From Streptomyces sp. ICBB 8177 (GTDB taxonomy: Bacteria > Actinomycetota > Actinomycetes > Streptomycetales > Streptomycetaceae): a stretch of DNA of 64,000 bases. Made by a program: the position numbers and the translations under genes. The notes under the pieces were generated by a model. It did not search any database, was not told where the DNA came from, and saw nothing but the letters and a program-made list of their open reading frames with translations. Position 1 is the stretch's first letter. Each line of letters begins with the position of its first letter. This document shows positions 55,044 through 63,705 of this stretch, in pieces. Location of the stretch: positions 649,694 through 713,693 of the forward strand of contig NZ_NSKH01000023.1 in NCBI RefSeq assembly GCF_003144095.1. Reading direction: 5' to 3'.

Positions 55044-57389
55044 CTACGGCTCCATCCCGCGCACCCGCACCGTGAATCCCACTTCCTGCTCGCCCTCCCG
55101 CTCCACGACCACCGCACCGTCCTGCCACCTCGTCACGAACCGGGCCGTCACCGGCTCCTGGCGGCCGTCGTCCGCGTCGTCGATCAGCACCCCGCCACCC
55201 GTCCGTCCCGCGGCGGGTGCCCACGCCTCCAGCTCCACCGCACCGTCCGCGCCCGCGACCGGCAGCACCGCCCCCGCCCGCGCCAGCACCGGGATCCGCT
55301 CCAACGGCGCGTCCAGCAGCACCTGCCCCGGCCCCTCGTACGCGACGCCCGTCACCGTGTCGTACCAGCGGCCGCGCGGCAACCGCACCGCCCGCCGGGT
55401 CGCCCCCCGCTCCAGCACCGGCGCCACCAGCAGCGCGTCCCCGACCAGGAAGGCGTCCCCCACCCCACGCAGCGCCCGGTCCCGTGGATCGTGCCACCAC
55501 AGCGGCCGCGCGTAGGGCGCGCCGGTGCGGTGCGCGACGTGCGCCAACGTGTACAGGTACGGCAGCAGTCTCTCGCGCCCCGCCAGCGCCGCCCGCGCGC
55601 ACTCCAGCGCCCGCTCCCCGAACTCCCACGGCTCCCGCGGCCCCGCCCCGATCGCCGAATGCGTACGGAAGAACGGCAGGTACGCCGCCAACTGCAGCCA
55701 CCGTACGTACAGTTCCGGCGAGGGAAGCGCGCTGAAGCCGCCCACGTCGGGTCCCGAGTACGGCACACCGCACAACCCGAGCCCCAGCACCAGCGACAGC
55801 GACGCCCGCAGCCCCGGCCAGCCGGTCGCCACGTCACCCGACCACGTACCGCCGTACCTTTGCATCCCCGCCCAGCCCGCACGCGAGAACAGGAACGGCC
55901 GCTGCTCGGGCCGCAGTTCGCGCAACGCCTCGTACCCCGCGCGGGCCATGGCCAGCCCGTAGACGTTGTGCGCCTCGCGGTGGTCGCCCCCGCGCCCCTC
56001 CATGGCGTGCCGCGCCGACCTCGGCAAGGACGGGTCGCCGAACGCCGCGAAAGAGGTCGGCTCGTTCATGTCGTGCCACACCCCGGCGAAACCGCGCCTG
56101 AGACGCTCCGCGTACAGCCCGCCCCACCAGCGGCGCACCCGCGGATCGGTGAAGTCGGGGAAGACCGCCTCACCCGGCCACACCACACCGCGCACCACCC
56201 GCCCCCGCGCGTCGCGCACGAACGCGTCCGCCGCCGTACCGCTGTCGTACGCGGCAAGCCCCGGCTCCGCCTTCACCGCCGGATCCACGATCGACACCAG
56301 CCGTGTGCCGTGCTCGCCCAACTCCCTTGCCAGCCCCGGAAGATCGGGGAAGGCCCGCTCGTCCACCGTGAACACCCGGTGCCCGTCGAAGTGGTCGATG
56401 TCCAGGTGCACCGCCGACAGCGGCAGCCCCCGCTCCCGGTAGCCCGCGACGACCCTGCGCACCTCCGCTTCGCTGCCGAAACCCCACCGGGCGTGCTGGT
56501 ACCCCAGCGCCCAGCGCGGCGGCAGCGCGGGCCGTCCGGTCAGCGTCGTCCAGGTCCGCAGCGCCCGCCCCGGCGGGCCCGTCATCACCCAGTAGCGCAA
56601 CGGCCCGCCCTCGAACCGCACTTCGCACCCGCCCGGCCGGTCATGCCCCGACCCCGCGCCCTCCACGCCCTCGTACAGCGTGACCCGGCCGTCCCAGGTG
56701 TTGTCGTGGAAGACCAGATGGCATCCGGCGTCCGCCACCACCAACTGCACCGGCATCGTCACGTACAGCGGATCGTCGTCCGGCCCGAACGCGCCGCCCG
56801 GATCGGTGTTCCACAGGCGGTACGAGCCCTGCGGCAACCGCGGCCCGGCCGCCCGGCCGCCCAGGCCGAAGACCTCCGCGTCCGCCGGGGTGCGCGACCG
56901 CTGCACCCAGCGCGCCGGCCCCGACGGCGCGTCCCACCAGCGCGGAGGCGACTCCGCCCGCAGCAACACCCCGCCCGGCGTACGGAACTCCACCCCGCCG
57001 TGCCGCGAGACCACCACCGTGATCCGCTCCGACACCACCCGCCAGCCGTCCGTCTTGGGGTCCGGCTCCAGCACCGCCCGCTCGTCGGCCGCGGGACAAC
57101 CGCCCGCCAGCGCGTACGACGGCTCGGGCTCCGCGCCGTCCCACCCGCAGAACACCGCACCGCCCACCGCCACCCGCACCCGCAACGCCGACCGCGCGAA
57201 CCGCACCACCCCGCCGCCCGGCGCGGGCTCCGCCCCCAGCGCCGCTCCGGGCACCCGCGCCCGCTCGGCGCCGCGCCGCGGCAGGTCCCGTCCGTCCGTC
57301 CGGTACCGCCGCCATCCCGCCCACAGCGCCCGCCAGCCGCCCGCCGTCCCCACGAAGCGCATCTGACGCGCCAGGTCCCGCGTATCCAT
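55044..57389 (-). CDS. Glycoside hydrolase family 31 (alpha-glucosidase/xylosidase type)
   Basis: A 781-residue GH31 enzyme without an obvious signal peptide, so probably cytoplasmic and acting on imported alpha-glucosides. The N-terminal galactose-mutarotase-like domain spans about 1-250. The barrel contains RWALGYQHARWGFGSEAEV, VHLDIDHFDG, the nucleophile motif GVWHDMNEPTSF and the acid/base region GGTWSGDVATGWPGL. SGPDVGGF and HSAIGAGPREPWEFG follow, and LVAPVLERGATRRAVRLPRGRWYD closes the catalytic part. ATG 57389 is preferred over a GTG nine bases upstream because GAAGGG stands eight bases before it. The exact linkage hydrolysed cannot be decided. Its stop is 7 bases from the NUDIX pseudogene. 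Confidence 0.9.
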   Translation of the reverse strand: MDTRDLARQMRFVGTAGGWRALWAGWRRYRTDGRDLPRRGAERARVPGAALGAEPAPGGGVVRFARSALRVRVAVGGAVFCGWDGAEPEPSYALAGGCPAADERAVLEPDPKTDGWRVVSERITVVVSRHGGVEFRTPGGVLLRAESPPRWWDAPSGPARWVQRSRTPADAEVFGLGGRAAGPRLPQGSYRLWNTDPGGAFGPDDDPLYVTMPVQLVVADAGCHLVFHDNTWDGRVTLYEGVEGAGSGHDRPGGCEVRFEGGPLRYWVMTGPPGRALRTWTTLTGRPALPPRWALGYQHARWGFGSEAEVRRVVAGYRERGLPLSAVHLDIDHFDGHRVFTVDERAFPDLPGLARELGEHGTRLVSIVDPAVKAEPGLAAYDSGTAADAFVRDARGRVVRGVVWPGEAVFPDFTDPRVRRWWGGLYAERLRRGFAGVWHDMNEPTSFAAFGDPSLPRSARHAMEGRGGDHREAHNVYGLAMARAGYEALRELRPEQRPFLFSRAGWAGMQRYGGTWSGDVATGWPGLRASLSLVLGLGLCGVPYSGPDVGGFSALPSPELYVRWLQLAAYLPFFRTHSAIGAGPREPWEFGERALECARAALAGRERLLPYLYTLAHVAHRTGAPYARPLWWHDPRDRALRGVGDAFLVGDALLVAPVLERGATRRAVRLPRGRWYDTVTGVAYEGPGQVLLDAPLERIPVLARAGAVLPVAGADGAVELEAWAPAAGRTGGGVLIDDADDGRQEPVTARFVTRWQDGAVVVEREGEQEVGFTVRVRGMEP

Positions 57390-57605
57390 GCCGCCCACCC
57401 TTCCACCGGTACCGCACGGCCCGCCGCGCGTTCAGCCGCTGTTCACCCGCGCCGCCCGGCACGACCCGCGCCACCAGGCCGGGCAGCCCTGGCGCTGCGG
57501 ACGATCACGTGGCATCGTCCTGCCCAGCCGCGCCCGAGGACATTCCGCCCGAGCGTGGCCCAACGCACACCATGCGTCACGCAGCGTCATCCCGGGAGTC
57601 GTCGT

Positions 57606-59636
57606 ATGAGCAGCGCACCGCCGTCCAGCCAGGCCCCGCGGCCCCTGTGGAGCCCGGACCCGGACCGCATCGCCCGCACTCAGCTCACCCGCTTCCAGGC
57701 CTGGGCGTCCGGCGCCCACGGAGCCCCGGCCGGCGACCCCGCCGATCCGCTCGCCTCCTACCGCGCCCTGCACTCCTGGTCGGTCCGCGAACCCGAGGCG
57801 TTCTGGACCGCGGTCACCGAGTGGACCGGCGTGCGCTTCTCCACCCCGTACGAGCGCGTCCTCGCCGACGCCTCCATGCCCGGCGCCCGGTGGTTCCCCG
57901 GCGCCACCCTCAACTACGCGGAACACGCCCTGCGCATCGCCGACGACCCGGCCCGCGCCGACGACCCCGCACTGCTCTCCCTCGACGAACGCCACGAGAT
58001 CCACGAGACCAGCTGGCGCGAACTGCGCCGCCAGGTCGCCTCCCTCGCCGCCCGCCTGCGCGAACTCGGCGTCACCCCCGGCGACCGCGTCAGCGCCTAC
58101 GTGCCCAACGTCCCGCAGGCCGTCGTCGCCCTGCTGGCCACCGCCGCGGTCGGCGGCGTGTGGACCTCCTGCGCCCCGGACTTCGGCGCCCGCGGCGTCC
58201 TCGACCGCTTCCAGCAGGTCGAACCCGTCGTGCTGTTCGCGGTCGACGGCTACCGCTACGGCGGCAAGGAGCACCACCGCTCGGACGTCGTCGCCGAACT
58301 GCGCCGCGAACTGCCCACCGTCCGCTCGGTCGTCCACATCCCGCTTCTCGGCGCCGCCGCCCCCGACGGCGCCCTGGACTGGGACGAACTGGTCTCCGGC
58401 GACGCCGAACCCTCGTACGAGCAGGTGCCGTTCGACCACCCGCTGTGGGTGCTGTACTCCTCCGGCACCACCGGACTGCCCAAGGCCATCGTGCAGTCCC
58501 AGGGCGGCATCCTCGTCGAACACCTCAAGCAGGTCAGCCTCCACCTCGACCTCGGCCCCGAGGACCGCTTCTTCTGGTACACCTCCACCGGCTGGATGAT
58601 GTGGAACTTCCTCGTCGCGGGCCTGCTGGGCGGCACCACGATCGTCCTGTACGACGGCAGCCCCGGCTTCCCCGACACCGGCGCCCAGTGGAGCGTCGCC
58701 GAACGCACCGGCACCACCGTCTTCGGCACCTCCGCCGCGTACGTGATGGCCTGCCGCAAGGCGGGCGTGGAGCCGGGCCGCGACCACGACCTGTCCGCCG
58801 TGCGCTGCGTCGCCACCACCGGGTCCCCGCTGCCGCCGGACGGCTTCCGCTGGATCCACGACCACGTCAAGGCCGACGTCTGGCTCGCCTCCGTCAGCGG
58901 CGGCACCGACGTGTGCAGCTGCTTCGCCGGAGGCATCCCCACCCTGCCCGTCCACATCGGCGAGTTGCAGGGCCCCTGCCTCGGCACCGACCTGCAGGCC
59001 TGGGACGCGAACGGCGAGCCGGTCGTGGACGAGGTCGGCGAACTCGTCGTCGCCGCGCCCCTGCCGTCCATGCCGATCCGCTTCTGGAACGACCCCGACG
59101 GCGTGCGCTACCGCGAGAGCTACTTCGAGATGTTCCCCGGCGTCTGGCGGCACGGCGACTGGATCACCCTCACCTCGCGCGGCACTGTGATCATCCACGG
59201 CCGCTCCGACTCCACCCTCAACCGGCAGGGCGTACGGATGGGCTCCGCCGACATCTACGAGGTCGTCGAACGGCTCCCGGAGATCCGCGAGTCCCTGGTC
59301 ATCGGCGTCGAACAGCCCGACGGCGGCTACTGGATGCCGCTGTTCGTCCGCCTCACCGACGGCGCCACCCTGGACGACACGTTGCGCGACAAGGTCAAGG
59401 CCGCCATCAGGGCCGAGCTGTCGCCCCGGCACGTCCCCGACGAGATCATCGAGGTCCCCGGCATCCCGCACACCCTCACCGGCAAGCGCATCGAGGTCCC
59501 CGTCAAGCGCCTGCTCCAGGGCACCCCGCTGGACAAGGCCGTCAACCCCGGCTCCGTGGACGACATCGGACTGCTGCGGTTCTACGAGGAGCTGGCGACG
59601 CGGCGGACGCTGCGCGGGAGCGGCACGAAGGGGTAG
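57606..59636 (+). CDS. Acetoacetate--CoA ligase
   Basis: A 676-residue ANL-superfamily ligase that activates acetoacetate to acetoacetyl-CoA with ATP. The AMP-binding motif is LWVLYSSGTTGLPKAIVQSQ. Acetoacetyl-CoA synthetase features include PGATLNYAEHAL, RFFWYTSTGWMMWNFLVAGL, WLASVSGGTDVCSCFAGG, PGVWRHGDWI, SDSTLNRQGVRMGSADIYEVVE and the C-terminal Lys in HTLTGKRIEVPVKR. ATG 57606 has GGGAG four bases before it. The enzyme would use the product of the 3-hydroxybutyrate dehydrogenase at 14052. Confidence 0.93.
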   Translation: MSSAPPSSQAPRPLWSPDPDRIARTQLTRFQAWASGAHGAPAGDPADPLASYRALHSWSVREPEAFWTAVTEWTGVRFSTPYERVLADASMPGARWFPGATLNYAEHALRIADDPARADDPALLSLDERHEIHETSWRELRRQVASLAARLRELGVTPGDRVSAYVPNVPQAVVALLATAAVGGVWTSCAPDFGARGVLDRFQQVEPVVLFAVDGYRYGGKEHHRSDVVAELRRELPTVRSVVHIPLLGAAAPDGALDWDELVSGDAEPSYEQVPFDHPLWVLYSSGTTGLPKAIVQSQGGILVEHLKQVSLHLDLGPEDRFFWYTSTGWMMWNFLVAGLLGGTTIVLYDGSPGFPDTGAQWSVAERTGTTVFGTSAAYVMACRKAGVEPGRDHDLSAVRCVATTGSPLPPDGFRWIHDHVKADVWLASVSGGTDVCSCFAGGIPTLPVHIGELQGPCLGTDLQAWDANGEPVVDEVGELVVAAPLPSMPIRFWNDPDGVRYRESYFEMFPGVWRHGDWITLTSRGTVIIHGRSDSTLNRQGVRMGSADIYEVVERLPEIRESLVIGVEQPDGGYWMPLFVRLTDGATLDDTLRDKVKAAIRAELSPRHVPDEIIEVPGIPHTLTGKRIEVPVKRLLQGTPLDKAVNPGSVDDIGLLRFYEELATRRTLRGSGTKG

Positions 59637-59766
59637 GACGACGCGGGGCGTTCCGGGGGCGGGCCTGCGGGGCTTGGTCCGACGGTCGCGAGGCGGGAGG
59701 ACGACGCGGGCGGGCGGTCACGTTGTCAGTGGTGCTGGTTACGGTGAGTGAGCAGTGGTCGAAGGA

Positions 59767-59827
59767 CCTCGCCCCTCTCGGGCGAGGAGCCTCGGCCCTG
59801 CCCGTCCACGGTGAAGGGCCGTGGACG
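59767..59827. promoter_or_regulatory. Two consecutive hairpins in a 5' leader
   Basis: CCTCGCCC (59767-59774) pairs with GGGCGAGG (59780-59787), and CGTCCACGG (59803-59811) pairs with CCGTGGACG (59819-59827). They lie 44-105 bases upstream of the next ATG and 130 bases past the ligase stop, so they may be the ligase terminator or leader structures of the next gene. Confidence 0.4.
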
Positions 59828-59871
59828 CGGCGCCGTCACGTGCCCACGCACTCACGCAGCAGGGGGAAGCC

Positions 59872-60792
59872 ATGCCGCACCACACCTCGGACCCCACCGG
59901 CCACGACCGCTCCCGGGCGCGCAGGCGCCCGCCGGACCGCAGGAGCCGCGACGCGGCCGCCCGGCGCGCCCTGCGCCGCGAGATCCCCAGCACCCTCGGC
60001 CTGCTGGCCGACCCGGACCGCTTCGCGGCGATGCGCGCCTACACGACGTTCGCCTTCGATGACCACGGCGACTACCTGCGGCAGACGCAGCACGTGCTGC
60101 GTTCCCTCGCGGCGGGCGGCACCCACGTCGCCGTCGCCCTCTTCGAACCCCGCGAGTACGCGGACTACTGCGCCGCCACCGACCAGGACCCCGACGCGCC
60201 CGCCTCCCGCACCCGTTACGTCGCCGAAGTCGCGGCCGGCCGGGCCACGGTCGCCTACCGTGGCCAGCCCGTCGAGCACCTCGCCGCAGAACTCGCCGCC
60301 GCCTCCGACCGCCACGCCACCTGGGAGCGCGCCACCGAGTCACTCGCCGCCCACGGCGACCCCGGCCCCGCTTTCGACCGGGCCTCTCTCGCGCTGACCC
60401 GCCTGCTGGAATCCGTCGGCGCCGGCACCCACCACGTGGTGTGCAGCGTCCCGCTGGACAGCGTCCCGCTCGTCGCCGTGCTCCACGCCGACTGCGACGA
60501 CGACGGCACCGTGCACCTCGTCGAAGCCGACGCGATGGTGCTGTGCACCCTGCTGGCCGCGGGACTGGCCACCGGCAGCCCCGGCGGCCTGGTCCTGCGC
60601 ACCGGACGCGGCACACCCGACGCGCCCGACCGGGTCAGGGGCTGGGCCCTGCGTGACGGCTGGCTGCGCCCCCTCACCGAGGCCGAGGTCTTCAACGCCT
60701 ACTGCACCGACGCGGAGACGGGAGAACCGGTGCCACCGGAACCGGGGGTGAGCTACCGCGCCGGTACGTTCATCCCACCGCCGGAGGAGTGA
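59872..60792 (+). CDS. Conserved hypothetical protein next to the PTS genes
   Basis: A 306-residue protein that I do not assign to a family. The first 35 residues are basic and probably flexible (RSRARRRPPDRRSRD). The rest reads as an alpha/beta protein: FAFDDHGDYLRQTQHVLRSLAAGGTHVAVALFEPREYADYCAA, then LLESVGAGTHHVVCSVPLDSVPLVAVLHADCDDDG. No membrane segment is visible. The ATG has AGGGGAAG upstream. It converges on ptsI across a terminator. In streptomycetes I recall an unannotated gene in this position beside ptsI, so it may be part of the conserved neighbourhood. Confidence 0.65.
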   Translation: MPHHTSDPTGHDRSRARRRPPDRRSRDAAARRALRREIPSTLGLLADPDRFAAMRAYTTFAFDDHGDYLRQTQHVLRSLAAGGTHVAVALFEPREYADYCAATDQDPDAPASRTRYVAEVAAGRATVAYRGQPVEHLAAELAAASDRHATWERATESLAAHGDPGPAFDRASLALTRLLESVGAGTHHVVCSVPLDSVPLVAVLHADCDDDGTVHLVEADAMVLCTLLAAGLATGSPGGLVLRTGRGTPDAPDRVRGWALRDGWLRPLTEAEVFNAYCTDAETGEPVPPEPGVSYRAGTFIPPPEE

Positions 60793-60835
60793 TCCGCAAG
60801 GCGGCCCACACCCGCCCCGAACGGTGAACCCACGC

Positions 60836-60872
60836 GGAAGGGCGCCCCGCCACACCGACGGAACGCCCTTCC
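60836..60872. terminator. Bidirectional terminator between the hypothetical gene and ptsI
   Basis: GGAAGGGCG (60836-60844) pairs with CGCCCTTCC (60864-60872) around a 19-base loop in the 106-base gap between convergent stops. Confidence 0.65.
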
Positions 60873-60898
60873 TCAGGCCCTGACACGGCCGCGCCCGG

Positions 60899-62569
60899 CT
60901 ACTCGCCCGACAGCACCGCCTGCGCCGCGCGCCGCGCCTCGTCGGCAGTGTCGGTGGCACGGGCCGCAGCCGCCGCCCGCTCGCACTGCGCCAGCGTGTA
61001 CTTCGCCAGCGTCGCGCGCACGTACGGAATGGACGCCGCGCCCATCGACAGACTCGTCACCCCGAGACCTGTCAGCACACACGCCAGGAACGGATCGGAG
61101 GCCGCCTCACCGCACACACCGCAGCTCTTGCCCTCGGCCCGCGCCGCCTCGGCCGCGGACGCCACCAGGTCCAGCAGCGCGGGCTGCCACGGGTCCTGCA
61201 ACCGCGACACCGCGCCGACCTGGCGGTCCGCCGCGAAGGTGTACTGTGCCAGGTCGTTGGTGCCCAGCGACAGGAACTCGACCTCCTGGAGGATCGACCG
61301 CGCACGCAACGCGGCCGACGGGATCTCCACCATGGCCCCGAACTTCGCGTGCAGCCCCGCCTCCCGGCACGCGTCGGCGAACGCCTTCGCGTCGATCCGG
61401 TCGGCCACCATCGGGGCCATGACCTCCAGATAGACCGGCAGCCCCTCGGCGGCCGAGGCCAGCGCCGACAGCTGCGACCGCAGCACGTCCGGGTGGTCCA
61501 GCAGGCTGCGCAGACCCCGCACGCCCAACGCCGGGTTCGGCTCGTCCGCGGGGGTCAGGAAGTCCAGCGGCTTGTCGGCGCCCGCGTCCAGCACGCGCAC
61601 CACGACCCGCCCCTCGGGAAAGGCCTCCAGCACCGCGCGGTAGGCCGCGATCTGCTTCTCCTGCGACGGCGCGTTACGGCTGTCGTCCAGGAAGAGGAAC
61701 TCGGTGCGGAACAGACCCACGCCCTCGGCACCGGCCTCCAGCGCCGCCGGCACGTCCGCGGGACCGCCCACGTTCGCCAGCAACGGCACCTTGTGCCCGT
61801 CCGACGTGGCACCGGGACCGGACGCCGCCGCCAGCGCCGCCCTGCGCTCGGCCGCGTCCCGCTCCAGCGCCTCGCGCTTGTCGGCGCCGGGGTCGACGAA
61901 CACCTCCCCGGTACTGCCGTCCACCGCGACGACGACGCCCTCGGCCAGCTCGACCGCGCCCGGCAGCGCGACCACGGCGGGCACCCCCATCGCCCGGGCG
62001 AGGATCGCGCTGTGGCTGGTCGGCCCGCCCTCCTCGGTGACGAACCCCAGCACCAGCGACGGGTCGAGCAGCGCGGTGTCCGCGGGTGCCAGGTCCCGGG
62101 CGATCAGCACGTACGGCTCGTCGCTGTCCGGCACTCCCGGCATCGGCACGCCCAGCAGCCGGGCCACGATGCGGTTGCGCACGTCGTCCAGGTCCGCGAC
62201 CCGCCCCGCCAGGTACTCCCCGGCCCCGGCAAGCAGCGCCCGGTACGAGGCGAAGGCGTCGTACACCGCCCGCTCGGCCGTGCTGCCCACCGCGATCCGC
62301 CGTTCGACGTCCGCCAGCAGCTCAGGGTCCTGCGCCATCAGCGCCTGCGCCTCGAGCACCGCCTGCGCCTCGCCGCCGGCCAGGTTCCCCCGGGCGACCA
62401 GGTCCGCGGCCACCGCCTCGACCGCCTGACGCGCCCGGCCCTGTTCACGGCCCGCCTCGTCCTTCGGGATCTGCTTGGCCGGCGGTTCCAGGACCGCGGT
62501 GCCCATGTGCCGTACCTCGCCGATCGCCACACCGTGGCTCACGCCGACGCCTCGCAGCGTTGTCTCCAT
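60899..62569 (-). CDS. ptsI: Phosphoenolpyruvate-protein phosphotransferase (PTS enzyme I)
   Basis: A 556-residue enzyme I, which takes phosphate from phosphoenolpyruvate and passes it to HPr. The phosphorylated histidine is in GFVTEEGGPTSHSAILARAM (near residue 187). The barrel has VGLFRTEFLFLDD, VVRVLDAGADKPL, the PEP-site segment MVEIPSAAL, FLSLGTNDLAQYTFAADR, and the cysteine in SCGVCGEAASDP. Length is close to the streptomycete norm. ATG 62569 follows GGAGACGGTGAG. It is downstream of crr with a 70-base gap, probably one operon. ptsH is not in the window. Confidence 0.96.
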   Translation of the reverse strand: METTLRGVGVSHGVAIGEVRHMGTAVLEPPAKQIPKDEAGREQGRARQAVEAVAADLVARGNLAGGEAQAVLEAQALMAQDPELLADVERRIAVGSTAERAVYDAFASYRALLAGAGEYLAGRVADLDDVRNRIVARLLGVPMPGVPDSDEPYVLIARDLAPADTALLDPSLVLGFVTEEGGPTSHSAILARAMGVPAVVALPGAVELAEGVVVAVDGSTGEVFVDPGADKREALERDAAERRAALAAASGPGATSDGHKVPLLANVGGPADVPAALEAGAEGVGLFRTEFLFLDDSRNAPSQEKQIAAYRAVLEAFPEGRVVVRVLDAGADKPLDFLTPADEPNPALGVRGLRSLLDHPDVLRSQLSALASAAEGLPVYLEVMAPMVADRIDAKAFADACREAGLHAKFGAMVEIPSAALRARSILQEVEFLSLGTNDLAQYTFAADRQVGAVSRLQDPWQPALLDLVASAAEAARAEGKSCGVCGEAASDPFLACVLTGLGVTSLSMGAASIPYVRATLAKYTLAQCERAAAAARATDTADEARRAAQAVLSGE

Positions 62570-62639
62570 CTCACCGTCTCCGCTCGGTGCGGCGGCATCC
62601 GCCGCGTCTGTCCTCACCGTGAGCGCGTCGCCGCGCGCG

Positions 62640-63089
62640 TCAGCTCCAGCTGAAGAGCTGGTCACCGGGCTTGACGTCGCCGTCCTCCACCAGTTCGCCC
62701 AGCGCGTCGGCGGTCGCTTCGAGCGCCACCACCGGGCACACCGGCGACTTGCCCGCGGCTTCCACGGCAGCGGGGTCCCACCGCACGACGGGCTGACCGC
62801 GGCGCACGGTGTCACCCTTGGCCACCAGCAGCTCGAAGCCCTCGCCGCCCAGCTGGACGGTGTCGATGCCCAGATGAGTCAGGACGCCGTGTCCCTCCGC
62901 GTCCACCACCACGAAGGCGTGCGGGTGCAGGGAGACGACGATCCCGTCCACCGGCGACACGGCCGTGGACGGCTCCCGGACCGGGTCGATGGCGGTGCCG
63001 GGTCCCACCATCGCGCCCGAGAACACCGGGTCGGGCACGGCGGCGAGCCCGATGGCACATCCGGCCAGAGGGGTCGTCACAGACGTCAT
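62640..63089 (-). CDS. crr: PTS glucose-type enzyme IIA (Crr)
   Basis: A 149-residue soluble IIA domain of the glucose family. The active-site histidine is His72 in GVLTHLGIDTVQLGGEGF, with the second conserved histidine His57 in SLHPHAFVVVD. The opening strand PLAGCAIGLAAVPDPVFSGAMVGPG (read in parts) is standard. It carries phosphate from HPr to sugar permeases and, by family knowledge, regulates carbon use. ATG 63089 has a strong AGGAGG before it. The gene starts the crr-ptsI unit, and its promoter must be in the 616-base region shared with the rRNA leader. Confidence 0.95.
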   Translation of the reverse strand: MTSVTTPLAGCAIGLAAVPDPVFSGAMVGPGTAIDPVREPSTAVSPVDGIVVSLHPHAFVVVDAEGHGVLTHLGIDTVQLGGEGFELLVAKGDTVRRGQPVVRWDPAAVEAAGKSPVCPVVALEATADALGELVEDGDVKPGDQLFSWS

Positions 63090-63705
63090 GGGAAGCCTCC
63101 TAGAGGGGGAGTTCGCTGGGCGCCGACCCGCTCCGATCCGGACGGCGATACCCGCTAGAGCAGCGTAAGTCATCCGGCACCGGTTTAGACCACTTGCTCG
63201 CGGCACCCTCTGGCGAGCCCCGCCCCGGACCGCGATTTGCCTCTCGTCCGCCCCCTCCAGTACGTTGGCGCAACCGCCTCGACGAGCAGCCGGGAACGTG
63301 TGTGCTCGCCAGGTCGGTAAAACCTCGGCGGTAAATCGGATCGGAAATGGTCTGATAGAGTCGGGATCACCGGAAAGCGGAATGCGGAACGGTGAAAGCC
63401 CCGCTCCAGCAGGGGCCGGATGCGAAAGCCGGAGGCGGAATTCGGATCTGGTAAGGTTGGAAACACCGAAGGGAAAGTCCGGAGGGGCCTGTGAAAGGGT
63501 CTTGAAGGTAGCTTCCGTTCCTTGAGAACTCAACAGCGTGCCAAAAGTCAACGCCAGATATGTTGATACCCCGTCCGTCCCGGTTTTCGGGATGGTCGTG
63601 GTTCCTTTGAAGAAATACACACAGCGAGGACGCTGTGCACGACGGGGATTATTCCTCCCTGGTTCGTGCCGCTCTCGTGGTGTTCGCCGGGATAGCCCGG
63701 AGGCA
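63090..63705 (+). promoter_or_regulatory. rRNA operon promoter and leader region
   Basis: This 616-base region between divergent crr and 16S rRNA has low GC for this genome and no gene. Two similar promoter-like blocks, 96 bases apart, contain TAGAGT (63356-63361) and TAAGGT (63452-63457), each preceded by TCTG and followed by a CACCG motif. The conserved leader phrase CCTTGAGAACTCAACAGCGT is at about 63519-63538. A CACAGCG-AGGA-CGCTGTG hairpin (63620-63637) lies in the 5' processing part. Streptomycete rRNA operons commonly have several promoters. Which blocks are used is inferred. Confidence 0.6.

Noticed and set aside
55491..57605. Long N-terminal extension in frame with acetoacetate-CoA ligase
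   Set aside because: It is antisense to the GH31 gene. The ligase starts at 57606 with its own ribosome site and family N-terminus.
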